From contig NZ_FRCQ01000005.1 in assembly GCF_900142965.1 (NCBI RefSeq), forward strand, positions 248,001 to 312,000: DNA of 64,000 bases. The letters run 5' to 3'. How positions within the stretch are numbered: position 1 is the stretch's first letter; the number at the start of each line of letters is the position of its first letter. A program made the position numbers and the translations under genes. The notes under the pieces are model-generated. The model was not told the DNA's origin, searched no databases, and was given only the letters and a program-made list of their open reading frames with translations. Below, one piece after another: positions 55,701 to 63,464 of the stretch. Source of the DNA: Rhizobacter sp. OV335. GTDB lineage: Bacteria > Pseudomonadota > Gammaproteobacteria > Burkholderiales > Burkholderiaceae_C.

Positions 55701-56217
55701 GGTGCAGATCGACAGCACGCCGGGGCAGGGCAGCCGCTTCGTGCTGTCGTTCCCGTTGCCGGCCGCTGCCCGCGCGGCCGTGGCTGTGAAGCTTCGCGTG
55801 CGGCCGCCGGTGCTGCCGCGGCGCCTGCTGGTGATCGACGACGATCCGCTGGTGCTGCGCACGCTGAGCGACCTGCTGCAGATCGACGGCCATGCGGTCA
55901 CGCCCGCGCATGGCGGACAGGCCGGCATCGAGGCCTTCGCCGCTGCGGCACCGCCCTTCGACCTGGTGATCACCGACCTGGGCATGCCGCACGTCGACGG
56001 CCGGCGGGTGGCGGCGGTCATCAAGGCGCGGTCGCCGCGCACGCCGGTCGTGCTGCTGACCGGCTGGGGCCAGCGCCTGTCGGAGGCCGGCGAGCTGCCA
56101 GAGAACGTCGATGCCGTGCTGCCCAAGCCGCCGCTGCTCGACGACCTGCGCGACACGCTGGCCCGCCTGGGCGCCCCGCTGGACCCGCTGCCGCACGCGC
56201 CCGAAGGAGCGACATGA
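52771..56217 (+). CDS. Hybrid sensor histidine kinase (Cache-HAMP-PAS-GAF-HK-REC)
   Basis: A 1148-residue membrane kinase. Order: transmembrane helix 28-47; a periplasmic Cache-like sensor (about 48-342); helix 343-362; HAMP (about 363-415); coiled coil; PAS (about 455-570, AIVDGTDDAIVGKTLDGIVT); GAF (about 590-745); HisKA with His781 (MASGVAHDINNALSP); HATPase with N box LVNLVFNAVDAM and GERGSGLGLAMV; receiver domain (about 1017-1135) with Asp1069 (VITDLGMPH). All catalytic residues are present. The ligand is unknown. It overlaps the next kinase gene by 4 nt, so they form a coupled signalling pair. GGAGGGG (52759-52765) supports the start. Confidence 0.9.
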   Translation: MAAPVYPKAVPEGRPAGGAPRWTLRSRMAALLIGVAMLPLALAAVIELNRTEAQLRDATADLLQARAAELVRDLDSFHRGHQRSVQRLAQFPPTLALCAAGPAELAARRTEIAGLLAAFPASDPAIGAVAVIDAHGVVLAATRPSINGTDLSFRPHVREALAGRSVISEVYVSLAQPDGIPNIAYAVPVAGPPGGSNCVALLAVRAAALWDRVAASNHLAGQGSFAVMFDRDGVRIAHSYTQDIVFHPAGALEPATIERMVAERRFGPRTRELLADVRPFPQQFERARAAAPDTAMFEGFAPVNEARNYGVARRLETVPWTAFYMVPQAVLDARIAQARRAQWMLATPILAGALLAGLWFASRLARPIRDLTDATRRLAAGDAQARVVGGRNDELGELGESFNAMAQRIETQAAALQHSHDELEQRVADRTAQLERTTAELHEQVLERERLDALRLRLAAIVDGTDDAIVGKTLDGIVTSWNTGAERLFGYRADEMVGQPIQRLMPPDRLDEERQIIARILRGESVEHFETVRRHASGRPIEVSVTISPIRDAQGRIVGASKIARDIGERNAVQRRLQAQLERLSLLDQITRAIGERQDLQSIYQVVVRSLEERMPLDFSCLCNYDAPTQTLTVVRVGVHSAALAMEIALQENASFQIDANGLARCVRGQLVYEPDLAAVDAPFPRRLARGGLHAMVVAPLQAESGVFGVLVAARASRESFSSVECEFLRQLTAHVALAAQQARLHAELRLAYEELQQTQQASLQQERLRALGQMASGVAHDINNALSPASLYTQSLLEREPGLSPRARLQLENIQRAIDDVAATVGRMNEFSRRREAQAVLQPMSLNAVAQQAAEMTRARWSDMALQRGVVIRLQVDAAPVLPDVMGIESEIREALVNLVFNAVDAMPQGGDLTLRTRLAADGARPVRLEVVDTGIGMDDETRRRCLEPFFTTKGERGSGLGLAMVYGTAKRHDAEVQIDSTPGQGSRFVLSFPLPAAARAAVAVKLRVRPPVLPRRLLVIDDDPLVLRTLSDLLQIDGHAVTPAHGGQAGIEAFAAAAPPFDLVITDLGMPHVDGRRVAAVIKARSPRTPVVLLTGWGQRLSEAGELPENVDAVLPKPPLLDDLRDTLARLGAPLDPLPHAPEGAT

Positions 56218-57356
56218 ATCCACCCGACACGCCGCCGCCCCGCCTCTTCATCGTCGACGATGAAGCCGCGCTGACGCAGGCGCTGTGCAGCACGCTGGCC
56301 ATCGAAGGCTTCGAGACCCAGGGCTTCGGCGATGCCGACTCGGCGCTGCAGGCCCTGGAGACCCAGCGTTGCGACCTGCTGCTGGTCGACCTGCACCTGC
56401 CGCGCATGCGGGGGCCCGACCTGCTGCGCGCGGCGCGCGAGTTCGACCCCTGCCTGGTCGGCATCGTGATGACCGGCGAGGCCAGCATCGCCAATGCGGT
56501 GGAGGCGATGAAGGCGGGCGCGCTCGACTTCATCGTCAAGCCGTTCCGGCTCGATGCCATCCTGCCGGCGATCGCGCGCGGCCTGCAGGTGCGCGAACTG
56601 CTGCTGTCCAATGCCGCGCTGCAGCGCAGCCTGCGAGAGCATGCCGCCGCGCTGGAGACCGCCAACCGCGACCTGGCGGCGGCGAACGGCGAGCTGGCCG
56701 CCTTCAACCATTCGGTGTCGCACGACCTGCGCGCGCCGCTGCGCTCGCTGGGAGGCCTGTCGAAGCTGCTGCTGGAGCGGCATGGCCCGGGGCTGCCGGA
56801 AGAAACGCAGCGCCTGATGCGCGCGATGGGCATCAGCGTCGACCGCATGCAGCACCTGGTCGACGACCTGCTGCGGCTGTCGAGCTTCGGGCACGGCGCC
56901 ATCGAGCCGTTGCCGGTCGACATGGCGCAGCTGGTGCACAACGTGATCGACGAATTGCGCGCCGACCAGCCGCAGCGCCAGATCGAATTGCGGATCGGCG
57001 AGCTGCCGCCCGCCCGCGGCGATGCCGGCCTGCTGCGCCAGGTGCTCGTCAACCTGCTGTCGAACGCGTTCAAGTTCACGCGGCTGCGCGACCGGGCCCG
57101 CATCGAAATCGATGCGCAGGCCGACGAGCACGGTGCCACGGTCTACCGGGTGCGCGACAACGGCACCGGCTTCGACATCGCGCAGGCCGGGCAGTTGTTC
57201 GGGCCGTTCCGGCGCCTGCACCGGGCCGACCAGTTCGAGGGCAACGGCGTCGGCCTGTCCATCGTGAAGCGCATCGTCGAACGCCACGGCGGCCGCATCT
57301 GGGCCGAGGCGGCGCCCGGGGAGGGCGCCACCTTCTCCTTCACGCTCGCGGTGTGA
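56214..57356 (+). CDS. Response regulator-histidine kinase fusion (REC-HK)
   Basis: A 380-residue soluble protein: receiver domain first (about 10-125; LFIVDDEAALTQALCSTL, Asp59 in LLVDLHLPRM, Lys in IVKPF), a short coiled coil (135-160), then HisKA with His170 (HSVSHDLRAPLRSLGG) and a HATPase domain (LLSNAFKFTR; VRDNGTGFD; GVGLSIVKRIVERHGG). No DNA-binding output is present. It likely receives phosphate from the preceding hybrid kinase and passes signal on; the final target is not in the window. It converges on the next minus-strand gene with a 30-bp gap. Confidence 0.9.
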   Translation: MNPPDTPPPRLFIVDDEAALTQALCSTLAIEGFETQGFGDADSALQALETQRCDLLLVDLHLPRMRGPDLLRAAREFDPCLVGIVMTGEASIANAVEAMKAGALDFIVKPFRLDAILPAIARGLQVRELLLSNAALQRSLREHAAALETANRDLAAANGELAAFNHSVSHDLRAPLRSLGGLSKLLLERHGPGLPEETQRLMRAMGISVDRMQHLVDDLLRLSSFGHGAIEPLPVDMAQLVHNVIDELRADQPQRQIELRIGELPPARGDAGLLRQVLVNLLSNAFKFTRLRDRARIEIDAQADEHGATVYRVRDNGTGFDIAQAGQLFGPFRRLHRADQFEGNGVGLSIVKRIVERHGGRIWAEAAPGEGATFSFTLAV

Positions 57357-57386
57357 CCAGCGCGCGACAGGGGTCGAAGTGCGGCG

Positions 57387-57953
57387 TCAGAAGGGTTCGA
57401 GCCTGCGGATCTGCTGCACCAGCGCGTCCAGCGCCGGGTGGCGTTGTTCGTAGAGCGCCAGCCAGGGTGCGAGCTGATCGGCGCTCAACGGGCCGGTGAG
57501 CGCCGGCGAGCCGGCCGGCAGCGCGGCCAGCGCGTCGTCGAGCGCCTGCGCGTCCACGGTGGCCCATGAATGCGCGATGCGCCCGGCCAGCAGCGTTCGC
57601 GCCGCATGCGCACGTTCGAGGTAATTCGCGAGCTCGGGCAGCGCATCGCCGCCGACCTCGTCGTCCATCGCCAGCGCCTCGGTGAAGGTCGGGCCGTCAT
57701 AGCGGGCAACGGGTGCCGCATCGGCCGCGTCATGCTCCGCGCCGAAGGCGGCCACACCGTCGAGCGCCGACCAGTCGAAGCCTGCCGCGTCGAGGTTCAG
57801 CATCTGCTGCGCGTCGGCCGCGTTAGCGGCGAACTGCTCCGGCGCGAGCGCCGGCACGTCGGCACTCGCCAGCCCCGCCATCGCCCGCATGAAGCCGAAC
57901 TCGGCCAGCGTGTGGGCGTGCAGGTACAGGTGCTCGAAGGCGTCGCGGTCCAT
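57387..57953 (-). CDS. Small acidic protein of unknown function, lipase partner
   Basis: A 188-residue protein, MDRDAFEHLYLHAHTLAEFG..., that I do not recognise. It is acidic (many Asp/Glu, few Lys), Ala-rich, predicted mostly helical, with no signal peptide or membrane helix. The start at 57953 is chosen because it lies 5 nt behind the lipase stop; an earlier in-frame start at 58166 would overlap the lipase by 200 nt. The tight linkage suggests it works with the lipase as chaperone, adaptor or immunity protein. That is inference only. Confidence 0.65.
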   Translation of the reverse strand: MDRDAFEHLYLHAHTLAEFGFMRAMAGLASADVPALAPEQFAANAADAQQMLNLDAAGFDWSALDGVAAFGAEHDAADAAPVARYDGPTFTEALAMDDEVGGDALPELANYLERAHAARTLLAGRIAHSWATVDAQALDDALAALPAGSPALTGPLSADQLAPWLALYEQRHPALDALVQQIRRLEPF

Positions 57954-57958
57954 GACCT

Positions 57959-59269
57959 TCAGCCGATCAAGGCGCCCGCCAGTGCCGACGCGCCACCCAG
58001 CAGCAGCGGCAGCGGCGTGCCGCGGCCGACGGTCTGCAGCGCGTTCACCGCGATCGGGCGCAGCACGCTGAACATCGCGTTCAGGATCGCGCGGATCACC
58101 GTCGCGGTGAGCTGCGCCGCGCTGGTGACGACCACGCGCGCCCAGCGGGCGGCCTGCAGGATGCACTCCATCAGCTGCGCGTTCATCTCGGCGATCTTGG
58201 TCATGTTGGACGCCAGCACCACGCAGAACAGGTCGATGCCGGTGAGGCCCGAGATCGTCACGAAGCCGAGCTGCCGCAGCAGGTGCGAGAAGGCCTTCAT
58301 CAGGTAGCTCAGGCCCTGCGCGGCGGTCTGCGTCAGCCAGCCGGGGTTGTCGGAGCTGCGCAGCAGCCAGCGCGCCAGCACCGCGTTGTCGCGCTCGACC
58401 GCGCCGCCGAGTGCCCGCACCGCCTGCCAGTTCATCTCGAGGCCGCCGACGCTTCGCACGTACTCGGTCATGTCGTGGTTGGCGACGCTCAGCAGCTGGC
58501 CGGTGGGCGACACCAGCATCATGTTGTTCGGGTCTTCCGGCTGGCCGTTCAGGTGGCCGTAGGGGTAGGGGCCCACCATCGTCACCGGGTCGAGGTCGTG
58601 CGAGACGCGGAAGATGTTGTGCTTGCCGAGCGATTGCTCCATCGCCCCCTGCGCCCCCAGCGCGCCGACACGCGGGCAGCCGAAGGTGTAGAGCTTCACC
58701 GCCTTGCCGCGCGACGAGAAATGCGCCGCCACCAGCGTCGCGACCGCGCCGCCCAGGCTGTGGCCGACGCAGTGCACCACGTCGGCGTCCATGATCCGGG
58801 TGTCGTCGCGCGTGAGGCCGATCTTCACGCTGTCGAAGGTGTTGCGAAAGCCCTGGTGCACCAGCCCGAAATCGCCGAAGCCGGTCATCGAGGCGCGCAG
58901 GTCGGTGAGCAGGTCGGCCTTGGAGTGCTCGGCCCGGGTGCCGCGCGTCGCGATGACGACCTGCTTGCTGCCGGCACGGTTGAAGCTCAGCACGTAGCCG
59001 AAGCCGGTGGTGACGCCGGCGGTCGATCCGGCGAACACGCGGTCGAGCTTCGCGCCGCCGAGCTCGGTGGTCTTCAGCGAGGTGTTGGTGCCGCCCGCTT
59101 GCGCCGCGGCGCCCAACCCGTCGCCGGTGACCATCTTGCGCACGTTGGCGCGCGTCTCCATGCCGATGGTCGGCTGGCCGCTGATCCAGTCCTTCAGCGT
59201 GAAGTACGAGTTGTGCGCGATGTACGACGCCTCTTGCGGCGTCAGGTATTCGTTGATCGGTGTCGACAT
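57959..59269 (-). CDS. Class 3 lipase with hydrophobic C-terminal region
   Basis: A 436-residue alpha/beta hydrolase of the fungal-lipase-like class 3 family. The nucleophile elbow is VGHSLGGAVATL with Ser171; the likely triad mates are Asp227 (HDLDPVTMV) and His265 (NHDMTEY). VLSFNRAGSKQVVIATRGT is the strand with the oxyanion hole. There is no signal peptide. Residues about 300-436 are long helices, several hydrophobic (ISGLTGIDLFCVVLAS; LLLGGASALAGALIG), which may insert into membrane. Lipases of this kind are known both as housekeeping and as secreted antibacterial effectors. No vgrG, PAAR or other type VI genes are near. It lies between a lipoprotein gene and a small acidic gene on the same strand. 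Confidence 0.8.
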   Translation of the reverse strand: MSTPINEYLTPQEASYIAHNSYFTLKDWISGQPTIGMETRANVRKMVTGDGLGAAAQAGGTNTSLKTTELGGAKLDRVFAGSTAGVTTGFGYVLSFNRAGSKQVVIATRGTRAEHSKADLLTDLRASMTGFGDFGLVHQGFRNTFDSVKIGLTRDDTRIMDADVVHCVGHSLGGAVATLVAAHFSSRGKAVKLYTFGCPRVGALGAQGAMEQSLGKHNIFRVSHDLDPVTMVGPYPYGHLNGQPEDPNNMMLVSPTGQLLSVANHDMTEYVRSVGGLEMNWQAVRALGGAVERDNAVLARWLLRSSDNPGWLTQTAAQGLSYLMKAFSHLLRQLGFVTISGLTGIDLFCVVLASNMTKIAEMNAQLMECILQAARWARVVVTSAAQLTATVIRAILNAMFSVLRPIAVNALQTVGRGTPLPLLLGGASALAGALIG

Positions 59270-59338
59270 GATGTTCGCGGTACGAGCCGCCTCCCTGCGG
59301 TAAAGCCTGCGATGAAGCCTGCGGTGAATCGGTGCCCG

Positions 59339-60235
59339 TCAGAGCACGCGGGCGAGGTCCAGCGACCAGACGGCCTCGCGCGGCGGCGCCGCCCGCTCGT
59401 CGACGGTCTGCAACCAGAGCTTGCTGCCTGAGAGTCCCCAGCGGCGGACGCTGCCGTCGTCGAGGCCGAGCTTCACCAGCTCGAGCCCCTCGCGGTGGCG
59501 CGGCGAGAACAGCACCAGGTGTTCGAAGTGGTTCACGTAGCGCTGCGGGCCGAGCCGTTCCTTGTCGGTCTGGTAGCGCACCAGCACGGCATCGGGGCGC
59601 AGCTGCAGGCTGTCGACGAACCTGAAGGGCAGGCCGCGCGACCAGTCGGGCTCGACGTTGCCGAGGCTGCGCATGCGGTCGGACTCAACGTCGTAGACGA
59701 ACAGGCCGTCGGTGGCATGCGGCCGGTGGTACTTCAGCTGGATCAGCACCTGGCGGCCGGGCAGCGCGAGCACCGATTCGGCGCTGTACATCAGCCACTT
59801 GGCCTGGGCCGGGTCGAAGGGGGCCGCCCGCTGCTTGTCGAAGCGGCGCGCGTCGCGGGCATCGAGCTGCCACAGTTGCGTGCGGCGCTCGGGCTCGTAG
59901 GTGTTGACGACGGCCAGCGCGTCGATCACGAAGGCCTCGGCGGCCGGGTGCTCGGCGCGTGTCGCCGCGAGCGTGCCGGCAGGCGGCAGGCCGCCCTCGA
60001 TGCTGACGTTGCGGACCGGCGGGTACGACGCCGCCGGGGGCGCCGGCAGCGCCGCGGGCCACGCCGCTTCGCGCACCAGCGAAGCGCCCACCTGCGGGCT
60101 GACGCTCGTCGTGAACTTGCTCTTGAACAGGCCGAAGATCATGCCGTTACCGCCGTCGTTGGAATGGGCCGGCCCGCAACCGGCGAACAGGCCCGCCAGC
60201 ACCAGCAGGCCGATGCCGGCCCGGTGGGCGGCCAT
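59339..60235 (-). CDS. Putative lipoprotein, lipase-linked
   Basis: A 298-residue protein that I do not recognise. It begins MAAHRAGIGLLVLAGLFAGC, a likely lipoprotein signal with Cys20, followed by a mature part with beta-rich character (YSAESVLALPGRQVLIQLKY; YVNHFEHLVLFSPRHREG). I use the ATG at 60235; one more lies 14 codons upstream and would bury the signal. It is 69 bp upstream of the lipase gene and reads the same way, so the three genes probably form one operon. A periplasmic immunity or accessory role is possible but unproven. Confidence 0.65.
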   Translation of the reverse strand: MAAHRAGIGLLVLAGLFAGCGPAHSNDGGNGMIFGLFKSKFTTSVSPQVGASLVREAAWPAALPAPPAASYPPVRNVSIEGGLPPAGTLAATRAEHPAAEAFVIDALAVVNTYEPERRTQLWQLDARDARRFDKQRAAPFDPAQAKWLMYSAESVLALPGRQVLIQLKYHRPHATDGLFVYDVESDRMRSLGNVEPDWSRGLPFRFVDSLQLRPDAVLVRYQTDKERLGPQRYVNHFEHLVLFSPRHREGLELVKLGLDDGSVRRWGLSGSKLWLQTVDERAAPPREAVWSLDLARVL

Positions 60236-60335
60236 CGGCCGTCGCGGCGGGCGGGCAGGATCTCGTCGTGCGGGCATCGGCCCATTATTGCGGCCGTGCC
60301 GCGCCGCAGCGCTCGACCAAAGTCACCCCGCGGCG

Positions 60336-61319
60336 TCAGACAGGCTGGGACACCCCCGGATGGGTGGGATGGATCAGCAGGCGCAGCGTGCCGACCACGA
60401 GCGCCAGCACGATCAGGTTGGCCAGCGCGAACGCGATCGGCGCGAGCCATTGCACGGCGCTGTTTCCCCCAGGGTTGCCGTGTGCCGCCAGGCGCATCGC
60501 GAGCGTCGGCAACGCGGCCACGCCGAAGCTGAAGCCCCAGTACGACACCGCAAAACCTTGCGCGCGGATCCACGGCAGCAAGCGGGCCAGCAGCAACGCC
60601 TGGTACAGCCCGTAACCCAGCAGCGCCTGGCCGACCAGGTCGGGCGACTCGTGGCCGAGCGCCATCCATGCGACGCCGCCGACCACCGGCGGCGCGAGCT
60701 GGACGCCCAGCAGCGGCCGCAAGGCCGGCGGCAGCGCACCGCGCGTGCCGAGGCGGTTCAGGATCGTCGACTCGATCGCGAGCCACGCCAGCAGCCCGGC
60801 GCCGAAGAACCACAGGCCCACCTGCGGCCAGCCGAAGCTGGCGGACGCGAGCGCGGCGACGAAGTTCTGGGCCACCACCGGCAGGTAGAGGGCCGGCGTG
60901 ACGAGCTCCGGCGTCAACCCGCCTTGCCAGACGCGGCCGTACAGCCACGCGCCGATGGCGATCGACGCGACCATCGCGACGATGAACACCGCGAACGCCA
61001 GCGGCCGCGCGACCGGCTGCAGCGCGACCGCGGCGAGCAGGCTGGAGACCGGCACCAGCGCGAGGAACGACGACTGCACCGGATGCTGCAGTTCGGCCCG
61101 CGCCGCGGCGCGGTGGAACATCCACTTCAGCGCATACAGCGCCAGCAGCACGAGCCAGGCGACGACGCCGGCCGCGGTGACCACCGAGGCCAGCCAGGCC
61201 GGCAGCGCCCACAGCCCGACCGCGACACGCCAGGCGGTGCCGAGTGCGAGCAGCCCGACCGCGATGCTGAAGAACGAGACGGGGATCGGGGAAGGTTTCG
61301 AGAGGGCTTGCAGGTTCAC
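60336..61319 (-). CDS. tehA: TehA-type membrane channel (tellurite resistance/SLAC1 family)
   Basis: A 327-residue protein with about ten hydrophobic helices, closely following E. coli TehA in order: PVSFFSIAVGLLALGTAWR, AELQHPVQSSFLALVPVSSL, TPALYLPVVAQNFVAALASA, LPPALRPLLGVQLAPPVVGG and SYWGFSFGVAALPTLAMRL. The family comprises anion channels; E. coli TehA gives tellurite resistance when overexpressed. No tehB (methyltransferase) lies next to it. The divergent AraC gene 117 bp away is the likely regulator. Confidence 0.88.
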   Translation of the reverse strand: MNLQALSKPSPIPVSFFSIAVGLLALGTAWRVAVGLWALPAWLASVVTAAGVVAWLVLLALYALKWMFHRAAARAELQHPVQSSFLALVPVSSLLAAVALQPVARPLAFAVFIVAMVASIAIGAWLYGRVWQGGLTPELVTPALYLPVVAQNFVAALASASFGWPQVGLWFFGAGLLAWLAIESTILNRLGTRGALPPALRPLLGVQLAPPVVGGVAWMALGHESPDLVGQALLGYGLYQALLLARLLPWIRAQGFAVSYWGFSFGVAALPTLAMRLAAHGNPGGNSAVQWLAPIAFALANLIVLALVVGTLRLLIHPTHPGVSQPV

Positions 61320-61436
61320 GGCCGGCTCCAGGGCAACGACGGTGTGTCGATGGCCGACTGTAGGCCCGCCCGCTGCGATGGTGAATGCCGGCCGGTCTCG
61401 GATAATTGCTCCATCGTCTCAACCGGGAGCCTGCCG

Positions 61437-62378
61437 ATGGATGCCTTGAGCCAGTTGGTCGCCACGCTGGACCTGCGCGGTCGCATGGACCTGCGCTGCC
61501 TGTTCGGCCCCGGCTTCTCGGTGCCGCATCAGGGGGTCGGGCCGTGGCGGGCGCCGTTCCATGTGGCGCTGGCGGGCGAGTGCGAGGTGTGGCTGCCGGC
61601 ACAGCGGCGGGCGATCGCGCTGCGGCAAGGCAGCCTGCTGGTGCTGCCGCACGGCGATGCGCATGTGGTGCGCGGGGTGTCCGCGCGGCGCGGCCCGGCG
61701 ATCCGCACCGACGACGGCCAGGTGCTGCCGCTGAAGACGAACCTCGCCCGGCCCGATGCTGCCGTCGCGCTCGACCTGCTGTGCGGCGAGTTCGAGTTCG
61801 CCGGGCGGCGGCGCAGCAGCGTGCTCGATGCGCTGCCGGCGCACATCGTCGTGCCCTTCGATGCGACACCGGGCGCGGCCTGGCTGCGCGGGCTGGTCGG
61901 CATGATGGCGCACGAGATCGAGCAGCAGCAGCCGGGCGCGGCGGCCATCGTGGCCGGGCTGTGCGGCACGCTGTTCACGTTGACGCTGCGCGCGCACCTG
62001 ACGCAGCAGCCGCAGCAGCACGGCGTGCTCGGCCTGATGGTGCAAGAGCGGCTGGCGCCGGCGCTGCAGGCGATGCTGGCCGAGCCGCAGCGGCCGTGGA
62101 CGGTCGACGAGATGGCGCGCTGCTGCCACCTGTCGCGCGCGACCTTCGCGCGGCAGTTCCAGCAGGCCGCAGGGTGTGGCCCGATCGAGCTGCTGACGAC
62201 GCTGCGCATGGAACTCGCGTCGCGCCTGCTGGCGCAGGGCGGGCAGGACAGCGCGTCGGTCGGCGAGGCGGTGGGGTATCGGTCCGAGGCAGCGTTCAAT
62301 CGCGCGTTCACGCGGCATGCGGGGATGACGCCGGGGCGGTTCCGGCGTGCGGTGGGCGGCCGGTCGCTGCCGGCCTGA
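61437..62378 (+). CDS. AraC-family transcriptional regulator (cupin type)
   Basis: A 313-residue regulator: N-terminal cupin_6-like ligand domain (about 1-185; LRQGSLLVLPHGDAHVVRG) and a C-terminal AraC HTH pair (about 215-305; WTVDEMARCCHLSRATFARQ and VGEAVGYRSEAAFNRAFTRH). The ATG at 61437 is preceded by GGGAG (61425-61429). The gene is divergent from tehA; regulators of this type often sit beside the transporter or enzyme gene they control. The inducer is unknown. Confidence 0.88.
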   Translation: MDALSQLVATLDLRGRMDLRCLFGPGFSVPHQGVGPWRAPFHVALAGECEVWLPAQRRAIALRQGSLLVLPHGDAHVVRGVSARRGPAIRTDDGQVLPLKTNLARPDAAVALDLLCGEFEFAGRRRSSVLDALPAHIVVPFDATPGAAWLRGLVGMMAHEIEQQQPGAAAIVAGLCGTLFTLTLRAHLTQQPQQHGVLGLMVQERLAPALQAMLAEPQRPWTVDEMARCCHLSRATFARQFQQAAGCGPIELLTTLRMELASRLLAQGGQDSASVGEAVGYRSEAAFNRAFTRHAGMTPGRFRRAVGGRSLPA

Positions 62379-62474
62379 GGTTCACGGCATCGAACCGGTC
62401 GGTCGTCGGATGCAGGCCCCCGGGTCGGGCTGTCGCGGTCAGCATGCGGGCATCGACCCCCTCAAGGATCCCGC

Positions 62475-63461
62475 ATGAAGAGATGGCTACAGATCGCGAG
62501 CACCGGCCTGTTCGCATCAACGCTCGTGATGCTGCTCGTGGCATGGATCGCCGTCACGCAACCTGGCGTGACGCCCATCGTGACGCGCCCGCCCGCGGTC
62601 GACGCGGAGCGACTGAAGGCGCACGTGAGGCATCTCTCGGTCGACCTGCACCCGCGCGCGGCCGGCCCGTCCGGGCAACTCGATGCCGCCGCGGACTACG
62701 TGGCCGCTGTGCTGCGCGAATCCGGCGCCGCGGTGAGCGTGCAGGCCTTCAGCGTGGGAACAGCCCGCCACCGCAACCTGGTGGCCCGCTTCGGGCCGCC
62801 CGAGGGTGCGCCGCTGGTGATCGGCGCGCATTACGACTCGCATGACGGCGGCGACGGCGAGCCGACGCCGGGCGCCGATGACAACGCCAGTGGCGTCGCG
62901 GGGCTGCTCGAACTGGCACGCCTGCTCGGCCGCGATCCGCCGGCGCGGCCGGTCGAACTGGTCGCGTACACGCTGGAGGAGCCGCCGGCCTTCCGCAGCG
63001 CCGAGATGGGCAGCGCCGTGCATGCGCAGTCGCTGCGTGCCACCGGCCGCGAACCGCGCCTGATGCTGGCGCTGGAGATGATCGGCACGTTCTCCAACGA
63101 GCCCGGCTCGCAGCGCTACCCGGTGGCTGGCATGTCGCGGCTGTACGGTGACCGGGGCGACTTCATCGCGGTGGTCGGCCGGCTCGAACGCTTCGGCCTG
63201 ACGCGCCAGGTGAAGGCCGTGATGGCCGGCGCCACCAGCCTGCGCGTGCAATCGATCAATGCGCCGACCGCCCTCGAAGGCATCGACTTCTCCGACCACC
63301 TGAGCTATTGGGCGCTCGGCATGCCGGCGCTGATGATCACCGACACCGCCTTCCTGCGGAACCGCCACTACCACCAGCCGGGCGACAGCTGGGAGAAGCT
63401 CGACTACCGCCGCATGGCGCAGGTGGTGCAGGGCGTCTGGGCGGTGACGCGGGCCCGGTGA
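62475..63461 (+). CDS. M28-family zinc peptidase, membrane anchored
   Basis: A 328-residue aminopeptidase of the M28 clan. It has one N-terminal hydrophobic helix (about 10-30) and a periplasmic or secreted domain with the metal ligands in GAHYDSHDGG (His), PGADDNASGV (Asp), the EEPPAF segment (Glu) and NRHYHQPGDSW (His). The catalytic Glu is in TLEEPP. The substrate is probably a peptide N-terminus, but related enzymes also act as glutaminyl cyclases. It stands alone behind the AraC gene, with a 96-bp gap. Confidence 0.87.
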   Translation: MKRWLQIASTGLFASTLVMLLVAWIAVTQPGVTPIVTRPPAVDAERLKAHVRHLSVDLHPRAAGPSGQLDAAADYVAAVLRESGAAVSVQAFSVGTARHRNLVARFGPPEGAPLVIGAHYDSHDGGDGEPTPGADDNASGVAGLLELARLLGRDPPARPVELVAYTLEEPPAFRSAEMGSAVHAQSLRATGREPRLMLALEMIGTFSNEPGSQRYPVAGMSRLYGDRGDFIAVVGRLERFGLTRQVKAVMAGATSLRVQSINAPTALEGIDFSDHLSYWALGMPALMITDTAFLRNRHYHQPGDSWEKLDYRRMAQVVQGVWAVTRAR

Positions 63462-63464
63462 GGC

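Noticed and set aside
57387-60235. Calling the lipase operon a type VI secretion effector locus
   Set aside because: No vgrG, hcp, PAAR, DUF4123 or other T6SS gene is present in the window; kept only as a hypothesis in the findings.
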